NCBI RefSeq assembly: GCF_026191725.2
Contig: NZ_CP120863.1
Location: 3,576,001 to 3,640,000, forward strand
Direction of reading: 5' to 3'
Source of the DNA: Roseibium porphyridii
Lineage (GTDB): Bacteria > Pseudomonadota > Alphaproteobacteria > Rhizobiales > Stappiaceae
DNA length: 64,000 nt
Positions 25,713 to 34,820 of this stretch are shown here, piece after piece. The stretch's first letter is position 1. Every line of letters starts with the position of its first letter. The notes under the pieces are model-generated. The model was not told the DNA's origin, made no database searches, and saw only the letters and a program-made list of their open reading frames with translations. Both the position numbers and the translations under genes were made by a program.

Positions 25713-26657
25713 TCAGTGTTCGACATTTCGATATGCAAGCATGGCACCGGCCAAATCTTCCAGAGCCGCACCGACAGACTTGAACATCGTAATCGCGTCG
25801 TCTGACTGTCGACCCGGATGATCGGTCCGACAAAGATCATAAAGATCTGCGCGAATGTCATCGCGCGATATCAGCCCGGCCTTGAGAGGTTGGACGATAT
25901 CACCACCTTCAGTCAGACATCCGTCCCTTGTGTCGACAAAAATTTCCGCTCTTTTGATAAGGTCATCATCGCTTTCCCGCATTGTTGGCTTGAAAGCCCC
26001 GACGAGATCAACATGTGCTCCAGGTTTCAGGGCCTTTCCCTTGATCAAAGGTTCTGAAGAAAGGGTCGCGGCACTGATAATATCAGCCTGTCCAAGCGCT
26101 TCCGTCAGGCTATCAGCTGAGTTGATCGTGATGGGAAAAACAGACTGCAATTCCGTTGCAAGCTCATTCGCTTTCGCCTTTGAGCGCCCCCAAATCGTGA
26201 CTTCCTCGATCGAGCGTATGGCCATGTGAGCCGCTATCAAATTCGGTACAAGTCGCCCCGTCCCAAGCAATAGCAAGTGGCGAGCATCTGAACGTGCCAG
26301 ATAGCGCGCAGCCAACGCGGAAGCCGCTGCGGTTCGCCGCGCTGTGAGCTCACCACCATCGATCAAGGCCAGCATTTCACCCGTCCCTGCATCGGAGAGC
26401 AGGTACTGAGCTGAAACTGCCGGCAGCGACCGCTCAGAATTGCCTGGTACAACTGTCGCAACTTTCACGCCGGCGTATTTGCCTGGCAGCCAGGCAGGCA
26501 TCAACAAGAGCGTTGCGTCTGGTTCACCCGGTATCTCCATGTCATGATGATGTCGCGTCGGCATCATGCACCCGGTTCGAAACATTTCTGCAAGAGCGTC
26601 TATCAAGTCCGGGAATGGAAGCGCATCACGTGTCTGGTCTTCGTTCAGGAGCAGCAT
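25713..26657 (-). CDS. Ornithine cyclodeaminase/mu-crystallin family oxidoreductase
   Basis: A 314-residue NAD(P)-binding enzyme. The N-terminal half forms the substrate fold (PTRHHHDMEIPGEPDATLLLMPAW, GVKVATVVPGN, LIDGGELTARRTAAASALA). The Rossmann region has LLLLGTGRLVPNLIAAH around residues 128-144. The ELTARRTAAASALA signature is shared by ornithine cyclodeaminases and by delta-1-pyrroline-2-carboxylate/piperideine-2-carboxylate reductases; the sequence alone does not separate them. The lack of other arginine or ornithine genes nearby makes a ketimine reductase of proline or lysine metabolism at least as likely. It stands alone. The ribosome site before ATG 26657 is poor. Confidence 0.85.
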   Translation of the reverse strand: MLLLNEDQTRDALPFPDLIDALAEMFRTGCMMPTRHHHDMEIPGEPDATLLLMPAWLPGKYAGVKVATVVPGNSERSLPAVSAQYLLSDAGTGEMLALIDGGELTARRTAAASALAARYLARSDARHLLLLGTGRLVPNLIAAHMAIRSIEEVTIWGRSKAKANELATELQSVFPITINSADSLTEALGQADIISAATLSSEPLIKGKALKPGAHVDLVGAFKPTMRESDDDLIKRAEIFVDTRDGCLTEGGDIVQPLKAGLISRDDIRADLYDLCRTDHPGRQSDDAITMFKSVGAALEDLAGAMLAYRNVEH

Positions 26658-26757
26658 CTTTTGTCAATCAATAGTGTTGTTAATACTTGCTGGAACAAAT
26701 CATATTCGCCGACCCGGACCAAGAACTATCTTTTCAATAGATAAAAGCGGGAACTTC

Positions 26758-27840
26758 TCAGGATAAATCGAAGATCATCATCACATAAGCTGCAAAGAGT
26801 GCAAGATGAACCGCGCCGAGTAGATAATTCGTGGTTCGACTGCCGAATGTCAGCAAACTGACGAATAATGTCAGTGCGAGGAGTACGATCTCTGGTGGCT
26901 CCAGGCCGAGCTCAACCGTGTGCCCGGTATAGAACCCAACAAAAAGAACCGCCGGGACAGTCAGCCCGATTGTCGCCACGGCGGAACCGAGGCAAATATT
27001 GACGGCGCGCTGCAGCTTGTTTTCCTTCGCCGCCTGCAATGCACTGAGCCCTTCCGGCATCAACACAAGAGCTGCAACGATAAATCCACTCAGCGCAATT
27101 GGTGCGCCAAGACCGTCAATCCCAAATTCAACATAAAGCGCCAGTTTCTTGGACAGCAGTATTATCGGCAGCAATGCCCCTAGAAGACCAACAATATGAA
27201 AGGGCATCGAGCGAACGACAATGCCATGATGGCCGTGGTCGTCGTCTTCGGCTGCGTCCGGTTGACGAAAAATATCGCTGTGAGTGACGGTCTGGATCGC
27301 CAGAAACACGCCATACAGCATCAATGACATGACCACTTCAAAACCCGCCTGGAGTGGCGAAAGCTCACCTCCTGGGGCTGAATGCGTGAAGCGCGGTAGC
27401 ACAAGCGCAAAAATGGCAAGTGGCACGAGAACCGATAAGAATGCCTTCGCACCTTCCAGGTTGTAGGATTGGTTTTGGTGTTGCAATCCGCCGACAAGAA
27501 GACAAATTCCGATCAATCCATTCAGAACGATCATCACGACTGAAAACATTGTGTCTCGTGCCATGGTCGGTGCAGCATCGCCCGACAACATGATCGCAAC
27601 GATAAGCGCGACCTCAATGCCGATGACAGCCAGGGTTAGTATCAGTGTACCAAAAGGCTCGCCAAGCAATGTGGCGAGGCATTCCGCATGCCGTACAACT
27701 GAAAAGGCGCACCACATGACAACGACAAAGATCAGCGCCAACAGCAGCAGCGACGAACCAACGCCGATGTCGTCAGGTTTTAAAAACCCTCCCAGATACG
27801 CAAATGCAGCAAAAAGGAGAAACCCGGCCAGACTTGGCAT
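26758..27840 (-). CDS. ChaA-type Ca2+(Na+)/H+ antiporter
   Basis: An inner-membrane cation/proton exchanger of the CaCA superfamily. The protein (360 residues from ATG 27840) has about eleven hydrophobic segments in two halves around a hydrophilic, His-rich loop (DDDHGHHG). The paired alpha-repeat regions are visible as GTLILTLAVIGIEVALIVAIM with its conserved acidic residue and ALVLMPEGLSALQAAKENKLQRAVNICLGS. The frame extends to a TTG at 27891 with an internal GTG, so the true start is uncertain. It should extrude calcium or sodium. It stands alone with no visible partner genes. Confidence 0.85.
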   Translation of the reverse strand: MPSLAGFLLFAAFAYLGGFLKPDDIGVGSSLLLLALIFVVVMWCAFSVVRHAECLATLLGEPFGTLILTLAVIGIEVALIVAIMLSGDAAPTMARDTMFSVVMIVLNGLIGICLLVGGLQHQNQSYNLEGAKAFLSVLVPLAIFALVLPRFTHSAPGGELSPLQAGFEVVMSLMLYGVFLAIQTVTHSDIFRQPDAAEDDDHGHHGIVVRSMPFHIVGLLGALLPIILLSKKLALYVEFGIDGLGAPIALSGFIVAALVLMPEGLSALQAAKENKLQRAVNICLGSAVATIGLTVPAVLFVGFYTGHTVELGLEPPEIVLLALTLFVSLLTFGSRTTNYLLGAVHLALFAAYVMMIFDLS

Positions 27841-27954
27841 TTCGGACTTCAGCAAGGTCACGCCCCCGGGACCAGAGATTGGAAACTGCAATCAACTATA
27901 GGCTGCTCACATTGTCAGCTGCAATACGCTAGAACGAGCTGAGTTTGTTCATAC

Positions 27955-27982
27955 AAAAAAACCGACGCATAGCGCCGGTTTT
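27955..27982 (-). terminator. Rho-independent terminator of the liv operon
   Basis: On the minus strand, about 20 bases past the livF stop, the stem ACCGGCG/CGTCGGT (one G-U pair, 5-base loop) is followed by a run of seven T residues. It marks the end of the livJHMGF transcript. Confidence 0.75.
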
Positions 27983-28002
27983 GCAGTTCGATGATGAAGC
28001 CA

Positions 28003-28782
28003 TCAAATAGCGAGATATTCCTGACGCAGTTCCGCGTTGTCGAGTACTTCCTGAGCAGATCCGTCAAACACCACTTCACCCATATCGAGGATGACGGCAC
28101 GATCCGCCAAATGAAGAGCCGCGATTGCGTTTTGTTCGACGATGATCGTCGTCATGCCAAGCTCTTTCACGCCCTCCAGGATCCGCTCAATTTCTTGAAC
28201 AATCACCGGGGCGAGCCCTTCGTAAGGTTCATCAAGAAGAAGCAGTTTGATGTCCCGTGCGAGAATACGGGCCACAGCAAGCATTTGCTGCTCCCCACCC
28301 GACATTGTTACGGCCTCCTGCGACCGCCGCTCGGCAAGTCGCGGGAAGTGCTCGTAAATCCGCTCGATAGACCAGCCCTTGGGCTCGGCAATCTGAGAAA
28401 GTTCCAGATTTTCCTGAACAGTCAATCCGGGAATGATGCGCCGGTCTTCAGGAACGAGCCCCACACCGCAACGTGCTGCCTCGAAACTTTTCATTTCGTG
28501 CAGAGGTTTGTGATCGAGCCATACCTCACCATGTGTCAGCTGCGGATCGTCCATGCGGGCAATTGTCCGCAAGGTAGACGTTTTTCCCGCGCCGTTGCGG
28601 CCAAGAAGAGCCAGGATCTCGCCCTCGCGGACATCGAACCCGACACCCTGCACGATGTAGCTCTCGCCGTAGTAGGCGTGCAAATCCCATGCTGAGAAAT
28701 AGGCTGGTGCAGCGCCTGTCGCTTTTTTGGGTTTGATCCCTGGCGCTTGTTTTCCGGCAAATTGATCTTCAAGTAGGGTCAC
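28003..28782 (-). CDS. livF: Branched-chain amino acid-type ABC transporter ATPase LivF
   Basis: The second ATP-binding subunit of a HAAT-family importer. The 259-residue protein carries Walker A GRNGAGKTS, signature MSGGEQQM and Walker B LLLLDEPYEGLAP. The final H-loop is seen in IIVEQNAIAALHLADR, where the usual His is replaced by the NA of this subfamily. An extra hydrophilic N-terminal tail of about 30 residues (with KPKKATG) precedes the LHAYYGES start typical of LivF. Its ATG overlaps the livG stop. It is the last gene of the operon and is followed by an intrinsic terminator. Confidence 0.93.
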   Translation of the reverse strand: MTLLEDQFAGKQAPGIKPKKATGAAPAYFSAWDLHAYYGESYIVQGVGFDVREGEILALLGRNGAGKTSTLRTIARMDDPQLTHGEVWLDHKPLHEMKSFEAARCGVGLVPEDRRIIPGLTVQENLELSQIAEPKGWSIERIYEHFPRLAERRSQEAVTMSGGEQQMLAVARILARDIKLLLLDEPYEGLAPVIVQEIERILEGVKELGMTTIIVEQNAIAALHLADRAVILDMGEVVFDGSAQEVLDNAELRQEYLAI

Positions 28783-29534
28783 AGATGCGCTCCTCCGAGA
28801 TAGGCTTCCTGAACGCGTGGATCACCCTTGATGTCTTCAGGTTTTCCTTCGGCAATAATAGTGCCCTGAGCGAGAACCGTTACCTTTTCTGCCAGCGAAA
28901 AAACAACGTGCATGTCGTGCTCGATCACCACCTTGGTGATGCCGCGATCACCGATGCGTTTGAGAAGATCAATGGTGTTGTTGGTATCCGCACGCGACAT
29001 TCCGGCGGTTGGTTCGTCAAGCAAAAGGAGCTTTGGATCTTGAGAAAGGCACATTGCCAATTCCAGACGGCGTTTGTCACCGCGTGACAAAGAGCTCGCG
29101 GTCACTCCCTTCTTGTCCTGAAGACCGACATCCTCAAGCATGTGCATTGCCCTGTCATGTATCTCCGCGTCTTGATCGACACGGGCGAACGCATGTAGGG
29201 CGAATTCACCATCGCGTTTTGCAAGCGCCGGGATCATGATGTTTTCGAGCAATGTCAGGTCATCGAAAATTTCCGGTGTCTGAAAAACACGCGAAACGCC
29301 GATCTGGTTGATTTCATGCGGCTTCATTCCGGTAAGAGAAACGTCGCCGAACATCACGGTTCCGGTATCCGGGGCGAGCCGTCCGATCATACAGTTCAGA
29401 AAGGTCGACTTGCCGGCCCCGTTCGGGCCGATAATGGCGTGAACTGTCCCTTCTTCTACGGAGAAGTTCACATTGTTGAGGGCCCGCAGTCCGCCGAACG
29501 ACTTGTTCACACCCTCGACGCGTAGGATTTCCAT
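28779..29534 (-). CDS. livG: Branched-chain amino acid-type ABC transporter ATPase LivG
   Basis: The first ATP-binding subunit, 251 residues. It has Walker A GPNGAGKST, the Q-loop region VSRVFQTPEIFDDLTLLENI, the subfamily signature SLSRGDKRRLELAM in place of LSGGQ, Walker B LLLLDEPTAGMSRAD and the H-loop VVIEHDMHVVFSLA. The LSRGDKR variant is common in LivG proteins linked to amide or urea-type systems, so it is not by itself a defect. It is coupled to livF by an ATGA overlap and lies 11 bases after livM. Confidence 0.93.
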   Translation of the reverse strand: MEILRVEGVNKSFGGLRALNNVNFSVEEGTVHAIIGPNGAGKSTFLNCMIGRLAPDTGTVMFGDVSLTGMKPHEINQIGVSRVFQTPEIFDDLTLLENIMIPALAKRDGEFALHAFARVDQDAEIHDRAMHMLEDVGLQDKKGVTASSLSRGDKRRLELAMCLSQDPKLLLLDEPTAGMSRADTNNTIDLLKRIGDRGITKVVIEHDMHVVFSLAEKVTVLAQGTIIAEGKPEDIKGDPRVQEAYLGGAHL

Positions 29535-29545
29535 ATCAGTTCACC

Positions 29546-30754
29546 TTATTCTGCAGGGGCCGCGGATGCCTGAGGCGCAGACTTGTCTTGTGAGGGCGGC
29601 TTCCGCCGTTTGAAAAGACGTCCTATACGCTCCAAGCCTTCCATGATGCCACCCGGCAGGAAAATCACGATCAGCATGAACATGATGCCGAGAGTCAGGT
29701 GCCAGCCCTTACCAATGAACGGATGGATGATGAACACCAGAACATCTGCCAACCCGTCCGGCAGCGCTGCAAACCAGTCATAGAGGATGTTGTCGTTGAT
29801 CTTGGAGAAGATGTTTTCACAATACTTGATGAAACCTGCTCCGAGCACTGGTCCGATCAAGGTACCTGCCCCGCCAAGGATCGTCATAAGCACAACTTCA
29901 CCCGAGGCTGTCCATTGCATGCGCTCTGCGCCTGCGAGTGGATCCATCGCGACCATCAATCCGCCGGCCAGACCGGCATACATGCCTGAAATCACGAACG
30001 CTGCCAAAGTGTACGGCTTGCTGTTCAAACCGGTGAAATTCATCCGCTGTTGGTTAGACTTCACGGCGCGCAGCATCATGCCGAACGGTGAACGGAAGAT
30101 CCGGATTGCTATATAGAAGGCAATCATCATGACAACGGCGCACAGGTAGTACCCAGCGTTGAATGTGAAGAGCCACCCGCCCATCGACATTTCAATGCTT
30201 TCCCGCATCGGCATCCCGAAGAAGTTCGCAGGCGGGATTGAGCCGTCAACCTGACTGACACCGATGACCCGTGGATCGTCCAGTGCCAGCTGGAGGCCGG
30301 TTTCACCATTCGTAATTGGCGTCAGCACGGAATAAGCCAGCGAGAACGACATCTGAGCGAAGGCCAGCGTCAAGATCGAGAAATAGATCCCCGAACGCCG
30401 GAGCGAGATGTAGCCAACGAGCAAAGAGAACAGTCCGGCAAAAACAACAGACATGAAGATTGCCGGAATGACGTTCATCGTGAGCAGTTTCATCATCCAG
30501 ACACCGGCATAGGAGCCGACGCCGAGGAATGCTGCATGGCCAAAGCTGAGATAGCCAGTCAAACCAAAGAGAATATTGAAGCCGATTGCGAAGATCCCAA
30601 AGATCAGGAAACGCTGCATCAGATCAGGATATCCGGCATTAAACTGGGCCAGTTCCGAGTTCTCTGGAAACGGGTTCAGCAAGAAAGGTGCAAAAACCAC
30701 GAGAGCCAGGACAAGCAGGAACATGTAGGTGTCTTTTTTATTCAATCCCAACAT
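29546..30754 (-). CDS. livM: Branched-chain amino acid-type ABC transporter permease LivM
   Basis: A 402-residue inner-membrane permease with about ten hydrophobic segments. Family landmarks are [44 protein letters not shown], the coupling region [24 protein letters not shown] and [18 protein letters not shown] charged C-terminal tail with [12 protein letters not shown] follows. An extracytoplasmic insertion around residues 165-200 ([20 protein letters not shown]) is larger than in E. coli LivM. It starts three bases after the livH stop. Confidence 0.93.
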   Translation of the reverse strand: MLGLNKKDTYMFLLVLALVVFAPFLLNPFPENSELAQFNAGYPDLMQRFLIFGIFAIGFNILFGLTGYLSFGHAAFLGVGSYAGVWMMKLLTMNVIPAIFMSVVFAGLFSLLVGYISLRRSGIYFSILTLAFAQMSFSLAYSVLTPITNGETGLQLALDDPRVIGVSQVDGSIPPANFFGMPMRESIEMSMGGWLFTFNAGYYLCAVVMMIAFYIAIRIFRSPFGMMLRAVKSNQQRMNFTGLNSKPYTLAAFVISGMYAGLAGGLMVAMDPLAGAERMQWTASGEVVLMTILGGAGTLIGPVLGAGFIKYCENIFSKINDNILYDWFAALPDGLADVLVFIIHPFIGKGWHLTLGIMFMLIVIFLPGGIMEGLERIGRLFKRRKPPSQDKSAPQASAAPAE

Positions 30755-30757
30755 GAC

Positions 30758-31789
30758 TTAGCTCTCCATGACGCCTTTGCGCCCCATCAGACCACGAGGA
30801 CGGGTCAGAAGGATTACGATGGCGACGAGATAGATGATGATCTGGTTGATGCCTGGAAGCAGCGCGACGACCTGGGCCATTGACGCAAAGCTTTCCAGAA
30901 TGCCGAGGAGGAACCCGGCCAGGACAGCGCCTGGCAACGACCCCATGCCTCCGACAACAACCACGACAAAACTCAGGACCAGGAAGTCCATGCCCATGTG
31001 ATAGTTGGGCGAATTGATTGGAGCGTACATGACGCCTGCAAGGCCGGCGACAACCGCGGCCAGCGCAAACATGAAGGTAAAGCGCTTGTCGATGTTGATC
31101 CCCAGAAGGCCGACTGTCTGACGGTCTGCCATTCCTGCCCTGACGACCATTCCGAACGTCGTGAACTGCAGAAAGGCGAAAACAGCGCTGATGATGCCGG
31201 CGGCGAAGAGGAAATAAACGATCCGCCAGTAAGGATAAATGATCAGGTTCGGATCGAGGCCAATCAAGACACCGAAGTCGAAGCTTCCGGAAAAAGCTTC
31301 CGGAGCTGGCGTCGGGATCGGGTTGGCGCCGTAAAAATACTTGATGATTTCCTGGAGAACAATCGCAAGGCCGAACGTCACGAGGATCTGGTCAGCGTGC
31401 GGGCGCTTGTAGAAATACTTGATCAGACCACGTTCCATGAACAGTCCGACAAGGGCCATGATTGGTATTGAGAAGAGGATCGCGAGTGGCACCGACCAGT
31501 CAATAATGGCAGCCCCCGTCTCGGGTCCAAACCAGGCTTCCACGTAAGGCGTTTCCACTTTCAGTGGATTGCCGAGAAAATCGGTTCTGTCCGGATCGAC
31601 AGTCGTGAACGAGAGGCTCAGCAGACGATTGAGTGTTACAGCACAGAAAGCCCCGATCATGAAAAGGGCACCATGCGCAAAGTTGACCACGCCAAGGGTG
31701 CCGAAAATCAGCGTCAGCCCCAGCGCAATCAGCGCATAGGCTGAGCCTTTGTCGAGCCCGTTCAGAATTTGAAGAAGTATCGCGTCCAT
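30758..31789 (-). CDS. livH: Branched-chain amino acid-type ABC transporter permease LivH
   Basis: A 343-residue inner-membrane permease. The start ILNGLDKGSAYALIALGLTLIFGTLGVVNFAHGALFMIGAF is the diagnostic LivH entry. Later come MERGLIKYFYKRPHADQILVTFGLAIVLQE, a coupling segment GMVVRAGMADRQTVGLLGIN and GMGSLPGAVLAGFLLGILES. Two loops (residues about 50-85 and 135-165) are longer than in E. coli. It is separated from livJ by 106 bases that contain a large palindrome, so its expression is probably below that of the binding protein. Confidence 0.93.
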   Translation of the reverse strand: MDAILLQILNGLDKGSAYALIALGLTLIFGTLGVVNFAHGALFMIGAFCAVTLNRLLSLSFTTVDPDRTDFLGNPLKVETPYVEAWFGPETGAAIIDWSVPLAILFSIPIMALVGLFMERGLIKYFYKRPHADQILVTFGLAIVLQEIIKYFYGANPIPTPAPEAFSGSFDFGVLIGLDPNLIIYPYWRIVYFLFAAGIISAVFAFLQFTTFGMVVRAGMADRQTVGLLGINIDKRFTFMFALAAVVAGLAGVMYAPINSPNYHMGMDFLVLSFVVVVVGGMGSLPGAVLAGFLLGILESFASMAQVVALLPGINQIIIYLVAIVILLTRPRGLMGRKGVMES

Positions 31790-31853
31790 CGCTCTTCGCT
31801 CGGATCCTAAGCGCGTGTGGACCTGCCCCCAACCGCGCGGTGTTTAAAGGATC

Positions 31854-31879
31854 AGGCAGGGCGGTGCACCGCCCTGCCT
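31854..31879 (-). promoter_or_regulatory. Perfect 26-base palindrome between livJ and livH (attenuator/mRNA stabiliser)
   Basis: The stretch reads the same on both strands over 26 bases (each arm AGGCAGGGCGGTG), giving a very stable hairpin 17 bases after the livJ stop. There is only a short T-rich stretch beyond it, so partial termination or protection of the livJ mRNA 3' end is likely. This is the usual way to make far more binding protein than permease. Confidence 0.7.
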
Positions 31880-31895
31880 GTCAGTTTTTGGTGTA

Positions 31896-33251
31896 TTAAG
31901 CGCCCGGGTTACAAGTGCCGAGAGCACCGCCCGCGAACTGCGGATGATCAGGTGCGTAAGTGACCTGCTCGACCGGGGTAACTTCGACGATTTCAAGAAG
32001 GTCGAACTCGGAAGTCGGGTTTTCTTTACCCTTCACGACGAGAACGTCCTTGAAGCACTGGTGGTCTTCAGCGCGGTAGAGAGTCTTACCGTTTCCAAGA
32101 CCATCAAACTCAAAGCCTTCCAGGGCTTCGACAACGCCGCAAGGATTGAACGTTCCAGCACGCTCACATGCATCAGCGTAAAGGATTGCCTGCACGTATG
32201 TTGTGTGCGCTGCCTGACTTGGCGGGAAGCCGTACTTCTGGCCGAAGGATTTAACGAAAGCCTTGGAACCCTCATCCTGAAGCGACCAGTGCCAGTTCGT
32301 GGACCCGAAGATGCCTTTAACGTTCGCACCGGCACCTTTCGCCATCAGGCGCGAGTACAACGGAACAATGATTTCAAAGTTCTTTCCGTTGACGAGTTTG
32401 TCGCGCAGGCCGAACTGAACCGCGTTTGTCAGCGAGTTCACCATGTTGCCGCCATAGTGGTTCAACACGAGCACGTCAGCATCAGACTGAAGAACCGGTG
32501 TGATGTAGGCGGAGAAGTCGGTCGCAGCCAATGGCGTCTTGACGGTTTCAACCGTTTCCCAACCCAGAGCCTCGGTCGATTCCTTGACGGCCTGCTCTGT
32601 GGTGTAACCCCAGTTGTAGTCTGCCGTCAGGTGATAGGCCTTACGGTCAGCGCCATAGGCATTTTTCAACACCGGAGCCAGTGCGGCACCTGACATATAA
32701 GAGTTGAAGAAGTGCCGGAAGCCGTTAGCCCGCTTGTCCTTACCCGTTGTATCGTTTGAGTGGGTGAGACCGGCCATGAAGATAACGCCGGCTTCCTGAC
32801 AAAGTGCCTGCACGGCAACGGCAACGCCGGAAGAAGAACCACCCGTAATCATGATGGCGCCGTCTTTTTCGATCATCGACTTCGCCGACGCGCGGGCAGC
32901 ATCAGACTTTGTCTGCGTGTCACCGGTGACGAATTCCACTTTCTTGCCCAGGATACCGTTGCCTTTAAGCGCCTTGGACGAGAACGTGGGCAGCATACCG
33001 CCATCACCCTCACCGTTCAGATGCTCGACGGCCAGCTGATAGGCACGCAATTCATCAGCGCCCTCGTCTGCATAGGGGCCTGTTTGCGGTACGTTGAAAC
33101 CAAGTGTGACAGTCGAACCGGTCGGCTCATTCAGATAGCCGGCAGACCAGGCTCTGCTGGTAAAAATTGTCGGGGTTGCCAACGCAGCGCCACCCAATGC
33201 GCCTGCGCGCAGGATAGAACGGCGGTTAAGCGGTTTACGAATAAAGCTCAT
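31896..33251 (-). CDS. livJ: Periplasmic substrate-binding protein of the liv-type ABC transporter, Tat-exported
   Basis: A 451-residue Peripla_BP_6 protein that captures the substrate for LivHMGF. ATG 33251 is chosen because GGGAGGAAA precedes it; the open frame runs further upstream but codes for nothing recognisable. The N terminus NRRSILRAGALGGAALATP has a twin-arginine type signal, so folded export by Tat is likely. The mature part has GFNVPQTGPYADEGADELRAY, AIMITGGSSSGVAVAVQ and YNWGYTTEQAVKES. The substrate cannot be named: the family covers branched-chain amino acids, amides and urea. Cysteines near the C terminus (ADACERAGTFNPC, CFKD, CNPGA) suggest disulfides. Confidence 0.88.
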   Translation of the reverse strand: MSFIRKPLNRRSILRAGALGGAALATPTIFTSRAWSAGYLNEPTGSTVTLGFNVPQTGPYADEGADELRAYQLAVEHLNGEGDGGMLPTFSSKALKGNGILGKKVEFVTGDTQTKSDAARASAKSMIEKDGAIMITGGSSSGVAVAVQALCQEAGVIFMAGLTHSNDTTGKDKRANGFRHFFNSYMSGAALAPVLKNAYGADRKAYHLTADYNWGYTTEQAVKESTEALGWETVETVKTPLAATDFSAYITPVLQSDADVLVLNHYGGNMVNSLTNAVQFGLRDKLVNGKNFEIIVPLYSRLMAKGAGANVKGIFGSTNWHWSLQDEGSKAFVKSFGQKYGFPPSQAAHTTYVQAILYADACERAGTFNPCGVVEALEGFEFDGLGNGKTLYRAEDHQCFKDVLVVKGKENPTSEFDLLEIVEVTPVEQVTYAPDHPQFAGGALGTCNPGA

Positions 33252-33740
33252 ACTTTCCTCCCAGAAAGGCACGGCGCACCCACCTCGGATACGCCTGCGA
33301 ATAGCTGTACAGCGGCAAGCAATCCTGGCCCGTTCCCCGTCCGGAATTCCGGATCCACTGCGCCAAAACTGCAAGCTGGCGCAACTGTAGAAAAGTCCAA
33401 TACCGGTCAGCAATACGACTATCGACGCGTGCCTGTCAGTTAAGTCATTAGACTTTCGAAGTAATCGCACTTTCATGCGGGAAATAGAGAACTTTTATAT
33501 TGCATTGCAACATCCCTTTTACAAAGCAATTCCATAGATTTTCTGAGAAAATATTTGGCACCGCAATATTACTTTGACGTAATGGTCAATCTCACCATTC
33601 ACTCAAGGAGTTAGACCAAAGTTTTAGATGCAAAACCAAGATCTCGGTCAGCAACGTGAATTTGACGGAAAAGCCACACAATCGATAAGGTCCGAACGCA
33701 CACTGAATTCTTCGAATCGACCTATCAGGACAGCATCAAG
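33252..33740. promoter_or_regulatory. Divergent intergenic region, liv operon / PPOX gene
   Basis: A 489-base gap with no convincing gene. The part at 33480-33610 is AT-rich and should hold the liv operon promoter. Towards the plus-strand gene there is a weak TTGACG (about 33662) with a 16-base spacer and GATAAG. I see no clear operator. Confidence 0.4.
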
Positions 33741-34349
33741 ATGACCCTTCTGACGTCTCTGGACGCGCTTCACGAGCACTACGGAACCGTAGGAGAAGCA
33801 TCGCTTGTCAAAGAAATAGATCACCTAAGCCCTGCCTACCGACACATCATCGAAGTCTCACCTTTTTGCGCCCTGACAACCTGTGGTCCCGAGGGTCTGG
33901 ATTGTTCTCCGCGTGGAGATGAGGGAAATGTTGTTCGGGTGGAAGACGAGAGAACACTGCATTTACCTGACCGGCGCGGAAACAATCGCATCGATTCTCT
34001 CCGAAATATCATACGAGACCCTCGGGTCTCGCTGATGTTCATGATTCCCGGTTGGAACAATGTGCTTCGCGTAAACGGGCGCGCCGCCATTTCAGTTGAC
34101 GCGACCCTGTTGGCTTCCTTTGAAAAGGAAAACAAACAACCAAGGTCAGTCATCGTTGTGACCATTGAAACAGTCTATTTTCAATGTGCACGGGCAATTA
34201 TGCGTGCGGACCTTTGGAACCCTGATATTCGCATTCCCAAAGAAAAGCTGCCTACTCCGGGCCAGATCATGCAGGAGATCAAGCACTCGTTCGATGGCAC
34301 GAAATATGATGCAGAATGGCCTGAGCGTGCGTCCCGGAGCATGTGGTAG
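33741..34349 (+). CDS. PPOX-class FMN-dependent flavoprotein (MSMEG_1061-like)
   Basis: A 202-residue split-barrel protein of the pyridoxamine 5'-phosphate oxidase fold. Visible family segments are SPFCALTTCGPEGLDCSPRGDE, LHLPDRRGNNRIDSLRNIIRDPRVSLMFMIPG and NVLRVNGRA. Then come the dimer-forming part with VYFQCARAIMRADLW and a C-terminal helix. The NNR.DS.RNI segment is where FMN phosphate is held in relatives. Its substrate is unknown, and most members are uncharacterised flavin or F420 reductases. True PdxH function is unlikely because the C-terminal PLP-binding region is missing. Confidence 0.85.
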   Translation: MTLLTSLDALHEHYGTVGEASLVKEIDHLSPAYRHIIEVSPFCALTTCGPEGLDCSPRGDEGNVVRVEDERTLHLPDRRGNNRIDSLRNIIRDPRVSLMFMIPGWNNVLRVNGRAAISVDATLLASFEKENKQPRSVIVVTIETVYFQCARAIMRADLWNPDIRIPKEKLPTPGQIMQEIKHSFDGTKYDAEWPERASRSMW

Positions 34350-34820
34350 CGCCTGTCTGCATTGCACATCGCTCGTGTTCTTGAATCATGCTGACTCATT
34401 TGAAATCATGCATTCAAAGCGAATGCGCTACTGCCATGATTCCAGCCCTGCGTTCTTAAGGCACTCTGCCTCCAATTCAACTCGGATATGTCTGATTCAT
34501 TCTCTTGCTCTGAACAGCACTATCTCGCTTTTCCAATGACATACGTTGTTCGGTACCTTTCAGTCCTTTCCATTTTCTGTCTGTTTTAGCGTTGGTTGGA
34601 CAGTGCTGTGACGACACAAAGGATTGGCGCAAGTACGTTGCCCGACTCAGGAAGACCATGATGATCTCTTATAAGAGCGCATTTGTGCTCATTGGCATCA
34701 TTGCCATTTTACCGAAGCGACTAAACTTGATGTCTAATTGCACTGATTAAAACTTGGAAGGTGGCGTATTCTGCGCCATATCTCGACCAAGCCATACCCA
34801 ATGCCCCTTTGAGGAAATCA
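34350..34820. other. Intergenic region without a convincing gene
   Basis: This 471-base stretch lies between the PPOX and M3 genes. It contains a perfect 12-base palindrome CTCTTATAAGAG at 34666-34677. A 30-codon frame at 34658-34750, with AGGAAG upstream, would encode a short hydrophobic peptide (MMISYKSAFVLIGIIAILP...). That is too little to call a gene. The remainder looks non-coding. Confidence 0.5.

Noticed and set aside
33252..33476. N-terminal extension of the livJ frame by 75 codons
   Set aside because: A strong GGGAGGAAA site and a Tat-type signal peptide begin at 33251; a signal peptide cannot follow 75 residues.
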